In this document: piece by piece, positions 34,329 to 42,226 of the stretch
Position numbering within the stretch: position 1 is the first letter of the stretch
Layout: each line of letters opens with the position of its first letter
Assembly: GCF_001625085.1 (NCBI RefSeq)
Contig: NZ_BDAW01000017.1
Coordinates: 1-64,000 of the forward strand
DNA from: Nocardia acidivorans NBRC 108247
Lineage (GTDB): Bacteria > Actinomycetota > Actinomycetes > Mycobacteriales > Mycobacteriaceae
DNA: 64,000 bases
Direction: 5' to 3'
Program-made: the position numbers and the translations under genes
The notes under the pieces: model-generated
The model's input: the letters and a program-made list of their open reading frames with translations, nothing else
Databases searched by the model: none
What the model was told of the DNA's origin: nothing

Positions 34329-35312
34329 TTACCCTTGCGGCCGGTAGTTGGCCCGCACGCGCTCGGCGAGGAAGTCGGCGGCGGTGACGGGCGGGTAGGC
34401 GCCGCGCGGGCCCTGGATGACGGCATCGCGGTCGGCCTGTGCGAAGTAGGCGATGCTGTAGCGGTCGCCCTGGTATTCGTCCCGGCCCGGACTGCGCACC
34501 CGGTGGAAGTTGGAGGGCAGCAGGTCATCGCTCCAGCGGGTGAGCATGTCGCCGATATTGCAGGTGATGAGCGCCGACGACGGAGTGATGGAGGTCCACT
34601 GCTGTTCGGCCATCTCCTTACCGGGGCAGACCTGGAGCCCGCCCTGGCCGTCGCGCTGGAAAAGCAGTGTGAGGCAGTCGAAGTCGGTGTGCGCGCCGGC
34701 GCGCCAGCGGCCGGGGACATCGCGCAGCTCGGGCGGGACGGCGAAGTAGTGCAGCAGTCGCAGGGTGGATTGGTACTGCTCGGAGCCGGGATCGTGTGCG
34801 GCGGTGAAGTGTTCGCGCGGCAGGCCGAGCCGGTCGGCGAAACAGGACAGCACCCGCATGGCGACCTGCCAGCAGCGGTATTCGAAATCCAGTATGGCGG
34901 TGGTGAATCCGGCCAGTTCGGCTTCGCTGGGCCAGCGACCGGTCATATGCGGGCGGGTGATCTGGTAGGACTCCTTCTGGTCCGGGACGCCGATGGAGGG
35001 GCGCACCTGGCTCAGGCTCTCCCATCCGGCATTGTCGGCCTTGACCAGCGGATACTGCGCTTTCACCGGTTCGGGCAGGGCGAAGAAGTCCGCGGTGAGG
35101 GCGAATACGGCGTCCATCTGTTCCCGCGGGATGCCGTGGCCGGAGAGTTGGAAGAAGCCGATCTCGGTGGCGGCGGTCCAGAGCTGGTCGGTGATCTCGG
35201 CGCGGCGCTCGTCGAAGTCGGTGAGGTCGATAATGGCGATATCGCGGGCGGCCTCGGCCCCGAGTCCGCCCATCTGCTTCTCGCGCGCGACTTCGGCGGT
35301 GTCGTTGCTCAT
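34329..35312 (-). CDS. Isopenicillin-N-synthase-like Fe(II) dioxygenase
   Basis: A 327-residue non-haem iron oxygenase. The N-terminal DIOX_N part is present (IAIIDLTDFDERR, IGFFQLSGHGIP). The iron triad is His208, Asp210 and His270, and the co-substrate carboxylate would bind Arg284 and Ser286 (RYSIAYF). These are the standard 2-oxoglutarate-dioxygenase positions. The N-terminal region lacks a signal peptide. It lies between the transporter's binding protein (32 bases upstream) and the GntR regulator, with AAGGA five bases before ATG. The likely role is hydroxylation or cleavage of the imported compound. It is not evidence for penicillin synthesis: no ACV synthetase is nearby. Confidence 0.9.
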   Translation of the reverse strand: MSNDTAEVAREKQMGGLGAEAARDIAIIDLTDFDERRAEITDQLWTAATEIGFFQLSGHGIPREQMDAVFALTADFFALPEPVKAQYPLVKADNAGWESLSQVRPSIGVPDQKESYQITRPHMTGRWPSEAELAGFTTAILDFEYRCWQVAMRVLSCFADRLGLPREHFTAAHDPGSEQYQSTLRLLHYFAVPPELRDVPGRWRAGAHTDFDCLTLLFQRDGQGGLQVCPGKEMAEQQWTSITPSSALITCNIGDMLTRWSDDLLPSNFHRVRSPGRDEYQGDRYSIAYFAQADRDAVIQGPRGAYPPVTAADFLAERVRANYRPQG

Positions 35313-35344
35313 GGGAATCCTTGTCCGGTAGATGATTTCGGTGG

Positions 35345-36508
35345 TCAGCCGGCGGTGACGGCGGTGTCGAGGAACTCCTTGTCGACCAGGTCGCGGGCGC
35401 TGAGCCCGGCGGGGACGTTCGCACCGCCCTTGCGCAGAATGGGCGCGAATTCGTCGATCACACGCTGCACCCGGGCCTCGTCGAAGCTGCCGATCACGCC
35501 GTCGGCGTCGGGGCCGATGAGCCCGCTGTCGATGAGGGTCTTGGAGCCGAAGGCGGCCTGGCCCGCGCTGTAGGGGGTGAAGTTGGCGCTCTTGGCGACC
35601 ACATCCACGACGACCTCATTGACATGGGCCGGGTCGGCGCGGAATTGCGCTGTGGCCCTTTGGATCATGGGGACCAGCTTGAGCAGGCAGGGCCGCAGTT
35701 CGTTCAGCTTGTCCTTGCGCACGTTCACGGTCCGGGCGTAGCCCTCGTAGCCGACATCGCGTAGCAGTTGGTAGCCGACCGGCTTGTTCCACGCCTGCAC
35801 CTCGTGCTCGTAGACGTACGGCTCGGAGTTGGCGAAGCCCTGCTGGGCGAAGCTGGGGTCGGCGACGAAGCGGGAGGGGCCGTTGTCGTAGGAGTTGTCG
35901 ATCTGCCCGGCGTGCAGCAGTCCGCGCGACACCAGCCAGTCCGGGTACAACTGTCCCTGGGAAACCACCACGGGCACACCGGCTTTACCGATATCGGCGA
36001 TACCGTGCCAGTCCGGGTGGGTCTTGGGATCCCACATCAGCATCTGCGGGCTGCCCTTCAGCAGCGTGGTGACCGCGACAATGGGCTGTTTGCCGGCGGC
36101 GGCGATGGCGTGTTCGGAATGCGTGAGCCCCAGGGTGATCGAGGAGTCGACGTACATCTGCGAGGGCACGGTCTGGAAGCCGATGGCCGGTCCGCCCGCC
36201 CGGATCTCCAGCTTGACGCCGGTATCCTTACCGTCCACCACCAGCGGGCCGGTGACCTTGTTGTTGTCGGAGTCGACGTGATAGCCCGGTCCGAGCAGGC
36301 CGAAGATGGGGCCGGAGTCGGTCTCGGGTTCCCACTGCAACTGCACCACCACGGTGGCCGGGCAGGCTCCGGCGAGCTGTTGTTCGGCGGGTGCGGCGGG
36401 CAGTTGTACGGCCGCGGAATCGGTTTCGGAATCGGAGCAGGCCGAGCCGGTGGCGACCACGACGGTCGCGAGGGCGGCCAGGCTCAGCGCGCGCAGCGAG
36501 TTGTGCAT
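35345..36508 (-). CDS. ABC transporter substrate-binding lipoprotein (taurine/nitrate/thiamin-precursor type)
   Basis: A 387-residue exported lipoprotein from ATG at 36508 (GGAG five bases upstream). The signal ends at ATGSACS, so lipidation of the Cys is likely. The mature domain follows the NMT1/SsuA build: VVVQLQWEPETDSGPIF near the N-terminus, then LEIRAGGPAIGFQTVPSQ, the AIAAAGKQPIVAVTTLLK strand and WHGIADIGKAGVPVVVS. QLQWEP matches proteins for pyrimidine or aromatic N-compound uptake more than sulfonate ones. It precedes the dioxygenase and follows the permease by 25 bases. The substrate is unknown. Confidence 0.9.
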   Translation of the reverse strand: MHNSLRALSLAALATVVVATGSACSDSETDSAAVQLPAAPAEQQLAGACPATVVVQLQWEPETDSGPIFGLLGPGYHVDSDNNKVTGPLVVDGKDTGVKLEIRAGGPAIGFQTVPSQMYVDSSITLGLTHSEHAIAAAGKQPIVAVTTLLKGSPQMLMWDPKTHPDWHGIADIGKAGVPVVVSQGQLYPDWLVSRGLLHAGQIDNSYDNGPSRFVADPSFAQQGFANSEPYVYEHEVQAWNKPVGYQLLRDVGYEGYARTVNVRKDKLNELRPCLLKLVPMIQRATAQFRADPAHVNEVVVDVVAKSANFTPYSAGQAAFGSKTLIDSGLIGPDADGVIGSFDEARVQRVIDEFAPILRKGGANVPAGLSARDLVDKEFLDTAVTAG

Positions 36509-36533
36509 GAGTTCTCCACAGGGTGTTGATGAT

Positions 36534-37370
36534 TCAGCGGCCGGAGGCGTGCCAGCGGCCGACGGTGAGGCGCTGGGCGGCGGTGAAGAGGGCGAAGACC
36601 GCGACACCGAAGAGGGCGGCCAGCAGCAGGGCGGCGAGCAGATCCTCCGATTGCAGCCGGGAGCGGTAGGTGTCGAGCAGGGTGCCGATACCGGGTTTTC
36701 CCTTGGCGAAGAACATGTCCCCGATGACCGCACCGGTCACCGAGAGCCCGGCGGCGGTGCGCAGGCTCGCCATGATGGACGGCAGCGCGGCCGGGAGTTC
36801 CAGGGAAATCAAGCGGCGCAGTCGATTCGCGCGGCCCAGGATGAAGAGTTCGCGCAGGTTCCTGTCGACGGATTGAATGCCGAACAGGGTCATGGCGATG
36901 ATCGGGTGTACCGCGATGAGTACGCAGACCATGGTGCGAGCGGTCAGTCCGTAGCCGAACCAGAGGCCGATGAGCGGCACCACGGCCAGCACCGGAATTG
37001 CCTGTAGCACAACGGCGTAGGGGTAAACGACGCGTTCGACGACCTTGGCCTGACTCATCAGCACGCCGAGGGCGACACCGATCAGGGTGGCGAAGAACAG
37101 TCCGGTGACCGCGACCCGGGCGGTCACCGCCAGCGCGCGCAGCATCACCTCCAATTTCGCCGGATCGGAGAGGGATTCGGCGAATACCCGATGCGGCGGC
37201 GGCAGCAGGAAGCGGCGGTCCGGGGCCAGCAGCACCAGCGAGACCGTGTACCAGGCGCCCAGCGCCAGACCCGTACAGACCAGCGGCACAATGGCTTTGC
37301 GCAGCAGGCGATAGGGAATGCGCCACGCGGGCCGGGTGAGCACCGGGGCGGAGACGGCGAGACCGACCAT
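36534..37370 (-). CDS. ABC transporter permease (SsuC/TauC/NrtB type)
   Basis: A 278-residue inner-membrane permease. About six hydrophobic segments are visible, beginning with AIVPLVCTGLALGAWYTV. The EAA loop that contacts the ATPase is at ELFILGRANRLRRLISLELPAALPSIMASLRTAAG. The start is fixed by a TAATG overlap with the ATPase stop at 37370, so the two are translationally coupled; the open frame runs on upstream but lies inside the ATPase gene. It pairs with the binding lipoprotein and ATPase as one importer. Confidence 0.93.
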   Translation of the reverse strand: MVGLAVSAPVLTRPAWRIPYRLLRKAIVPLVCTGLALGAWYTVSLVLLAPDRRFLLPPPHRVFAESLSDPAKLEVMLRALAVTARVAVTGLFFATLIGVALGVLMSQAKVVERVVYPYAVVLQAIPVLAVVPLIGLWFGYGLTARTMVCVLIAVHPIIAMTLFGIQSVDRNLRELFILGRANRLRRLISLELPAALPSIMASLRTAAGLSVTGAVIGDMFFAKGKPGIGTLLDTYRSRLQSEDLLAALLLAALFGVAVFALFTAAQRLTVGRWHASGR

Positions 37371-38176
37371 TACGAAGCCTCCTTCAGGGATCGGGAGACC
37401 CGCGCCACCAGTTCGGTGAAGGCGGGCTCGAAGCGCAGTTCCCGGCCGCGCGGATACGGCAGGTCGACATCGATGACCTCGTGCACCCGGCCGGGGCGGA
37501 CGGACATGACCACCACGCGGCCCGCCAGGAAGACCGCCTCCGAGACCGAATGGGTGATGAACAGCGCGGTGAAGGCGTTGTCGCGGTAGAGCCGCAGCAG
37601 TTCCTCCTGCATGCCCAGCCGGGTGATCTCGTCCAATGCCCCGAAGGGCTCGTCCAGCAGCATGAGCTCGGGTTCCAGGGTGAGGGCGCGGGCCAGCGAG
37701 ACCCGCATGCGCATACCGCCGGAGAGCTGACCGGGGAGTTTTCCCGCGAAATCGGCGAGACCGACGGCGGCCAGGGCGCGGGTGGCGCGTTCGCGCCGGG
37801 CGGTGCGGCCGATCCCGCGCAGTTCGGCACTGAGCTCCACATTGCGCAGCACCTTGCGCCACGGCAGCAGGGTGGCCTCCTGGAAGATGAAGCCGACCGA
37901 ATCGGTCTGCACCGCAATGGTTCCCGAGGTCGGCGGTTCCAGACCGGCGGCCAGGCGCAGCAGGGTGGACTTACCGCAGCCGGAGGGTCCTACGACGGCG
38001 ACGAATTCACCGCGCCGCACCGCCAGATCGATATCGGCCAGGGCCACGACCGCACCGGAGCCGGTGTCCGCGTAGCGCTTTCCGATGCCGCTGAAGGAGA
38101 TCTCCGTATCGGGCGGTTCGGTTGCCGTTGTCCCGGCCGGGATGCGCACCGTGTCGTGCAGGACCACCGCACTCAC
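37370..38176 (-). CDS. ABC transporter ATP-binding protein (SsuB/TauB type)
   Basis: A 268-residue nucleotide-binding subunit. Walker A is GPSGCGKST near residue 63, the Q-loop FQEATLLPW near 98, the signature LSGGM near 150, Walker B LMLLDEP near 172, and the switch His in FITHSVSEA near 206. FGALDE after Walker B is typical of nitrate/taurine-type importers. The N-terminal 25 residues before the domain are longer than usual. It is the first gene of the transporter operon, preceded by a 96-base gap containing CATGCAAT-type inverted repeats. Confidence 0.93.
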   Translation of the reverse strand: MSAVVLHDTVRIPAGTTATEPPDTEISFSGIGKRYADTGSGAVVALADIDLAVRRGEFVAVVGPSGCGKSTLLRLAAGLEPPTSGTIAVQTDSVGFIFQEATLLPWRKVLRNVELSAELRGIGRTARRERATRALAAVGLADFAGKLPGQLSGGMRMRVSLARALTLEPELMLLDEPFGALDEITRLGMQEELLRLYRDNAFTALFITHSVSEAVFLAGRVVVMSVRPGRVHEVIDVDLPYPRGRELRFEPAFTELVARVSRSLKEAS

Positions 38177-38237
38177 CTTCTCTCACTTATATTGCGTGCA
38201 CTTCGTGCGTGAGATCAGTGTTGTAGATGTCGATTAC

Positions 38238-38278
38238 ATGCAATCGCGCGTCTGTTTCCAGCTAATTAACTGTTATTG
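38238..38278. promoter_or_regulatory. Inverted CATGCAAT repeats before the transporter operon
   Basis: CATGCAAT near 38238 and its inverse ATTGCATG near 38273 flank an AT-richer segment in the gap between the amidohydrolase and the ABC ATPase. The second arm overlaps the end of the amidohydrolase gene. Symmetric sites of this kind are typical GntR targets, and a GntR gene closes the operon. The match is by symmetry only. Confidence 0.35.
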
Positions 38279-39616
38279 CATGCCTGTCAGCTGCCGGACC
38301 AGCTCCCGCTCGTCCACCCGAGTGCTGCGGCCGTCGCGGATCACCGGTTCACCGTCCACCCATACCGTGTCCACCACCCGGGGTGAACCGGTGGTGAGCA
38401 GCATGGCCCCGGGATCACGCGCGGGCAGGCAGGCGAAGTCACGGTCGAAGCGAATGAGCGTCAGGTCCGCGCGGTCACCGACGGCCAGACCGGAATGCGT
38501 CGCGGGATCGCCCAGCGCGCGGGCCGCACCGCGGGTGGCCAGGCGCATCATGTCGTGGAAACCGAGCAGATCGGCCCGCTTATGTTGTGCGCGTTGCAGA
38601 TACGCGCCCATGCGCAGGGCCAGCAGCATGTCCTGGGTGTCATTGGAGGCCGCGCCGTCCACGCCGAGGCCGACACCTATTCCGGCGGCGAGCATGTCGG
38701 GAATCGGGGCGACGCCGCTGCCGAGTCGCATATTGCTCAACGGGTTGTAGGACACCGAGACTCCGCGTTCGGCCAGGCGGGCACGGCCGTATTCGTCGAG
38801 TCGCACGCAGTGCACGGCGAGGGTGCGCTCGCCGAGCAGACCACCGGCGTCCAGGTAGTCGACGGCCGAGCAGTCCGCGTGCAGTCGGCACATATCCTCA
38901 TCGGTGTCGGTCTCGAGCAGATGGATGGAGATGGTCTTGCCGGTGGCGTCGGCGTACTCGCGCACGGCCGCCATACCCTCGGGGGTCAGGCAGCGCGGGT
39001 TGGGCACCGCCAGCGCGGTGCTGATCCGGGAGCCCGCGAGATCCTTGTCCAGCTGGTCGATATGCGCGAAGACCTCCGAAAGCGGTTGCACCAGACGGGG
39101 ATCCATTCCCCACTTGCGGGTCGGGTCGGGGCGATCGGCGACACCGCGGCCGAAGACGACCCGAATCCCCAACTCGCGCAAGGCCCGAAGGGCGGCGGTG
39201 TGCACCCGATCCGACGGGCTCGGCCACATATGCTCGACCACGGTGGTGACCCCGCTGCGCAGCAGTTCCAGACCACCCGCGAGCGCCGCGAGGTAGGTCT
39301 GCTGCGGCGTCGCCGCCACCGTGAATTCGCCTACGCAGTGCAACCATTCGAGCAGCGGCAGCCCCTCCCCCGCCCCGCGCAGTATCGACTGCTGCAAATG
39401 CGTGTGGGTGTTCACGAATCCGGGAATGAGATGGCCGACGCGACCGTCCGCGCGCGGACTCTCGCTCCCGGTATCGGCCGCGCCGGGACCGATCGCGACG
39501 ATTCGACCGTCCTCGATCACCACATCCTGACCCGAAACCCATTGCGGGCCTTGGTCGGTGGCGGCGTAGACGGTGACGTCACCGATGACTGCGGACAGAG
39601 CTGTTGCGGGCACCAT
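38273..39616 (-). CDS. Amidohydrolase (TrzA/AtzA/8-oxoguanine-deaminase group)
   Basis: A 447-residue metal-dependent hydrolase from ATG at 39616 (GGAGG eight bases upstream). Metal ligands follow the class: NTHTHLQQS near residue 70, HLLET near 230, AVHCVRLDEY near 265 and GVDGAASND near 325. This family deaminates or dechlorinates N-heterocycles such as guanine derivatives, triazines and cytosine-like rings. LGSGVAPIPDML and GVDGAASNDTQDML fit the 8-oxoguanine deaminase/chlorohydrolase branch. It is 96 bases upstream of the ABC importer in the same direction, which suggests that an imported nitrogen heterocycle is the shared substrate. Confidence 0.88.
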   Translation of the reverse strand: MVPATALSAVIGDVTVYAATDQGPQWVSGQDVVIEDGRIVAIGPGAADTGSESPRADGRVGHLIPGFVNTHTHLQQSILRGAGEGLPLLEWLHCVGEFTVAATPQQTYLAALAGGLELLRSGVTTVVEHMWPSPSDRVHTAALRALRELGIRVVFGRGVADRPDPTRKWGMDPRLVQPLSEVFAHIDQLDKDLAGSRISTALAVPNPRCLTPEGMAAVREYADATGKTISIHLLETDTDEDMCRLHADCSAVDYLDAGGLLGERTLAVHCVRLDEYGRARLAERGVSVSYNPLSNMRLGSGVAPIPDMLAAGIGVGLGVDGAASNDTQDMLLALRMGAYLQRAQHKRADLLGFHDMMRLATRGAARALGDPATHSGLAVGDRADLTLIRFDRDFACLPARDPGAMLLTTGSPRVVDTVWVDGEPVIRDGRSTRVDERELVRQLTGMQ

Positions 39617-39782
39617 GCGGCATTCCTCCGGGAAATGCGGCTGGTTCGCCCACCCCTTCCAGGCGGTGCACATGCGTCCGTTGCAGCCATGAACGCCGTG
39701 GCCCGAGCCTAACCACCCGATGTTGCATGGGAGTTAACCCTCTCGGCCCAGCCCACCGCCCCGACCGCATCCAGTGCCATCC

Positions 39783-39837
39783 CGTCATCCCGACACCAGC
39801 CCCTCGCCATCCCGACACCAGCCCCTCGTCATCCCGG
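39783..39837. repeat. Tandem 22-base direct repeat
   Basis: The unit CGYCATCCCGACACCAGCCCCT occurs at 39783-39804 and 39805-39826, differing at one base, and is followed by a partial third copy that runs into the palindromic repeat. The shared CATCCCG words suggest it arose by slippage from the palindrome arm. Confidence 0.75.
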
Positions 39838-39915
39838 CATGCTTTTGGCCGGGATCCGCACCTGCGGCGTGCCAGCCGGTCGGGTGGATCCCGGCCAAAA
39901 CCGCGCCGGGATGAC
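39828..39915. repeat. Dispersed palindromic repeat, copy 2
   Basis: The left arm GTCATCCCGGCATG, then TTTTGGCCGGGATCC, is mirrored by GGATCCCGGCCAAAA and GCCGGGATGAC on the right, around a loop of about 25 bases. The right arm matches copy 1 at 23504-23537. This is the form of a small non-coding palindromic element. Confidence 0.75.
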
Positions 39916-39921
39916 AAGAGA

Positions 39922-39949
39922 GCTGAGTCGAGAGGGCTGAGTCGAGAGG
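39922..39949. repeat. Tandem 14-base repeat
   Basis: GCTGAGTCGAGAGG occurs twice without a gap, directly after the palindromic repeat. No function is suggested by the sequence. Confidence 0.6.
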
Positions 39950-40013
39950 GCCGCGCCGAAGGGGCAACGTCGAACGGGGCGCGCCGAAGCGGCTTCAGGC
40001 TGACGAGGAGGGT

Positions 40014-41126
40014 TCAGGGCTTGAGGTTCGTGCCTGCGGGCAGGATTTCCACGGTGGGTGTGCGATCGGGTTCGACGAACTTGAGCAGGGCCCGCGCTTC
40101 GGATTCGACGGCGGCCTGTTCTGTCCCGGTCCAGTTCCGCCGCGGGCTGATGCGCAGGCGGGCGGTGTCGCCGGTGGTGAAGATCTTGTAGATGCCGCAG
40201 AGGTAGCCGTCCACCAGGACCGGCGAGACCTGGGCGGCGAAGGACTGTAGTGGCGGGGCCACGCCGTCCGGGATGATGCGGCCGCGGTCCTGGTGGGAGA
40301 GCAGGAGATTGTCGTACCAGCCGAGCAGCCGGACCGGGGCCGGGAGTTCGGGATCGGCGAGTTCGGCGTCGGCGGCGTCGTACAGGGTGCGGCCGCGGTC
40401 GTCGGTGTACGTGCGGACGCGGTCGCCGAGTTTCGCGACGGCGGCCTTCATTCCGGTGAGCTTGGACCAGGTCTGCATATCCATGGTGGTGGCCGGGCCG
40501 AAGGCGCGCAGATAGCGCAGCAGCAGCTCTTCCAGGGGGTAGGTGTGGTCCAGGGGCGCGCCGAGCCAGGGTTCGACGCGGGACCACACCGGGCGGCTGC
40601 TGTCCCGCCAGCGACCGCGCGGCGGGGTCTGCAGGACCGGTAGCTGGTAGAGCCAGGTTTGCAGTACCGCGCCGGGATCGCGGTCGGGGTACAGCTCGGC
40701 GGCCCGGGCGCGCAGTTCGGCGGCGGACATGGGTTCGTCGCCGAGCACCCGCTCCCCGTGCGCGCGCACCTCGTCCGGGTCGAGGCCGACCATGGCCCCG
40801 TAGTTGAATCCCTTACGGAACGGGATCTTTTCGAGTTCCGGCTGGATATGCGGTGCGATGCGCAGCGCGTCCGGCGGGGTGACCAGGTGAATGGTGCCGC
40901 GCATCAGGGTGATTCGCGCCAGGGACCGGTCGTCCAGCGCCGCCGATACGGTGGCCGGGTCGAAATCGACTGTGCGGCTCCACAATGCGAGGAAGGGCGG
41001 CAGCATATCCTGCGCCTGCAGACCGATCAGGTGATCGCAGAGTTGCGCCGCGCCGAGCGTGCCGCGCGCCAGCAGGTGCTGGCGCGCGAGCAGCGTACGG
41101 TTCAGAACCCGGTTGGAGAGCTTCAC
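40014..41126 (-). CDS. Winged-helix DNA-binding protein of the AlkZ family
   Basis: A 370-residue member of the HTH_42 superfamily, which includes the interstrand-crosslink glycosylase AlkZ. The hallmark QxQ motif is at Gln37-Ala-Gln39 in LIGLQAQD. Other family marks are LARITLMRGTIHLVTP near 70-85, DRDPGAVLQTWLYQLPVLQTPP, FGPATTMDMQTWSKLTG and LLGWYDNLLLSHQDRGRI. These form three tandem winged helices that clamp DNA. Members near antibiotic clusters protect against DNA-alkylating products; this copy has no such neighbour and is probably the YcaQ/HMCES-like housekeeping type. It lies 28 bases upstream of nothing but the oxidoreductase end, in the same direction. Confidence 0.85.
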   Translation of the reverse strand: MKLSNRVLNRTLLARQHLLARGTLGAAQLCDHLIGLQAQDMLPPFLALWSRTVDFDPATVSAALDDRSLARITLMRGTIHLVTPPDALRIAPHIQPELEKIPFRKGFNYGAMVGLDPDEVRAHGERVLGDEPMSAAELRARAAELYPDRDPGAVLQTWLYQLPVLQTPPRGRWRDSSRPVWSRVEPWLGAPLDHTYPLEELLLRYLRAFGPATTMDMQTWSKLTGMKAAVAKLGDRVRTYTDDRGRTLYDAADAELADPELPAPVRLLGWYDNLLLSHQDRGRIIPDGVAPPLQSFAAQVSPVLVDGYLCGIYKIFTTGDTARLRISPRRNWTGTEQAAVESEARALLKFVEPDRTPTVEILPAGTNLKP

Positions 41127-41154
41127 AATTCGCCCACGCTACGGGATATCCGGC

Positions 41155-42129
41155 TCAGCGGAGGGTGACCACGACCTTGCCGGTGGCGGTGCGCTTGTCC
41201 AGCGCCGACACCGCCTCCGCGGTATGCGCCAGGCTGTACAGCACCGGCTCCGGCGGGGCGATATCGCCATTGGCGAGCAGCGGTGCGACCTGCTCCCACT
41301 GCTCCCGCAGATAACCCGGATGCGACATGACCCATTCACCCCAGGCCGCGCCGATCACCTCGACATTGTTGAGCAGCAGGCGATTCACCTTCACGGTCGG
41401 GATATCACCCGCGGTGAAGCCGACCACCAGCACCCGGCCCGCCGAGGCGAGTGAGCGAATGCTGTCGGTGAAGCGGTCACCGCCGACGGGATCGAGCACG
41501 ATATCGACCCCGCGCCCACCGGTGAGCTCCTTGACCGCGGCGAGCCAGCCGTCGGTGAGCACCACATCGGTGGCGCCGTTGGCGCGGGCCACCTCGGCCT
41601 TCTCCTCGGTGCTCACCACGGCGATGACGCGGCCCGCGCCGAGCGCCTTGGCCATGCGCAGCGTGGAGGTGCCGATACCGCCTGCCGCGCCGTGCACCAG
41701 CACGGTCTCGCCCGGTGCCAGGCGGCCGCGCTTGGTCAGGCAGAAGTGCACGGTGAGATCGTTGAAGAGCACACCCGCACCGGCCTCCAGGGAGACGTTG
41801 TCGGGCAGTGTGAAGACCATGTCGACGGGGGCGACCGCGACTTCGGCGACGGCATTGCCGAGCAGGGTCAGCGCGACCACCCGGTCACCGGCCCGCACGT
41901 GCGCGTCCGCCGGGGCCTCACGGACGATGCCCGCCACCTCACCGCCGACGATGTACGGCAGCTGCGGCTTCATCTGGTACTGCCCGCGGGTCATCAGGAC
42001 ATCCGGGAAGGCGATACCGGCCGCGTGCACCTCGATGACCACCCCGCCGGGGTAAGCCGCGGGCTCCGGCATATCGAGCACCTCGATGCTCTCGGGGCCT
42101 TCCAGCTTGCTCACCACGGCTGCACGCAT
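41155..42129 (-). CDS. Zinc-free NAD(P)H:quinone oxidoreductase (MDR family)
   Basis: A 324-residue medium-chain reductase. The start ATG at 42129 has GGAG seven bases upstream. The N-terminal substrate domain begins MRAAVVSKLEGPESIEV. The NADPH-binding fold has VLVHGAAGGIGTSTLRMAKALGAGRVIAVV near residues 140-170. There is no structural-zinc cysteine set, which places it with the quinone reductase/zeta-crystallin group. Its role is probably detoxification of quinones or enones. It is followed by the AlkZ-like gene 28 bases downstream; the two may share a transcript. Confidence 0.9.
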   Translation of the reverse strand: MRAAVVSKLEGPESIEVLDMPEPAAYPGGVVIEVHAAGIAFPDVLMTRGQYQMKPQLPYIVGGEVAGIVREAPADAHVRAGDRVVALTLLGNAVAEVAVAPVDMVFTLPDNVSLEAGAGVLFNDLTVHFCLTKRGRLAPGETVLVHGAAGGIGTSTLRMAKALGAGRVIAVVSTEEKAEVARANGATDVVLTDGWLAAVKELTGGRGVDIVLDPVGGDRFTDSIRSLASAGRVLVVGFTAGDIPTVKVNRLLLNNVEVIGAAWGEWVMSHPGYLREQWEQVAPLLANGDIAPPEPVLYSLAHTAEAVSALDKRTATGKVVVTLR

Positions 42130-42226
42130 GCCATCACTCCGATCAACCCAGCTTTGGATACTCCGCCGAACGTAACCCATGCACAGGCGGCGTGTCACCG
42201 TTGGCGTGCCGACCGAGCACGGCGGG

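Larger units (their letters stand above)
39617..40013. other. Repeat-rich intergenic region
   Basis: About 400 bases with no convincing gene. It contains a tandem 22-base repeat (two full copies from 39783, then a partial), a long dispersed palindrome (39828-39915) and a tandem 14-base repeat GCTGAGTCGAGAGG (39922-39949). The amidohydrolase promoter should lie in the first 100 bases. The packing of three repeat types in 170 bases is unlike any other gap in the window. Confidence 0.7.

Noticed and set aside
34329-35312. Isopenicillin N synthase and a beta-lactam pathway
   Set aside because: The fold is shared, but there is no ACV synthetase, and the transporter/GntR context suggests catabolism.
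39783-39949. A CRISPR-like array
   Set aside because: The repeats are directly adjacent, differ in type and have no spacers, and there are no cas genes.
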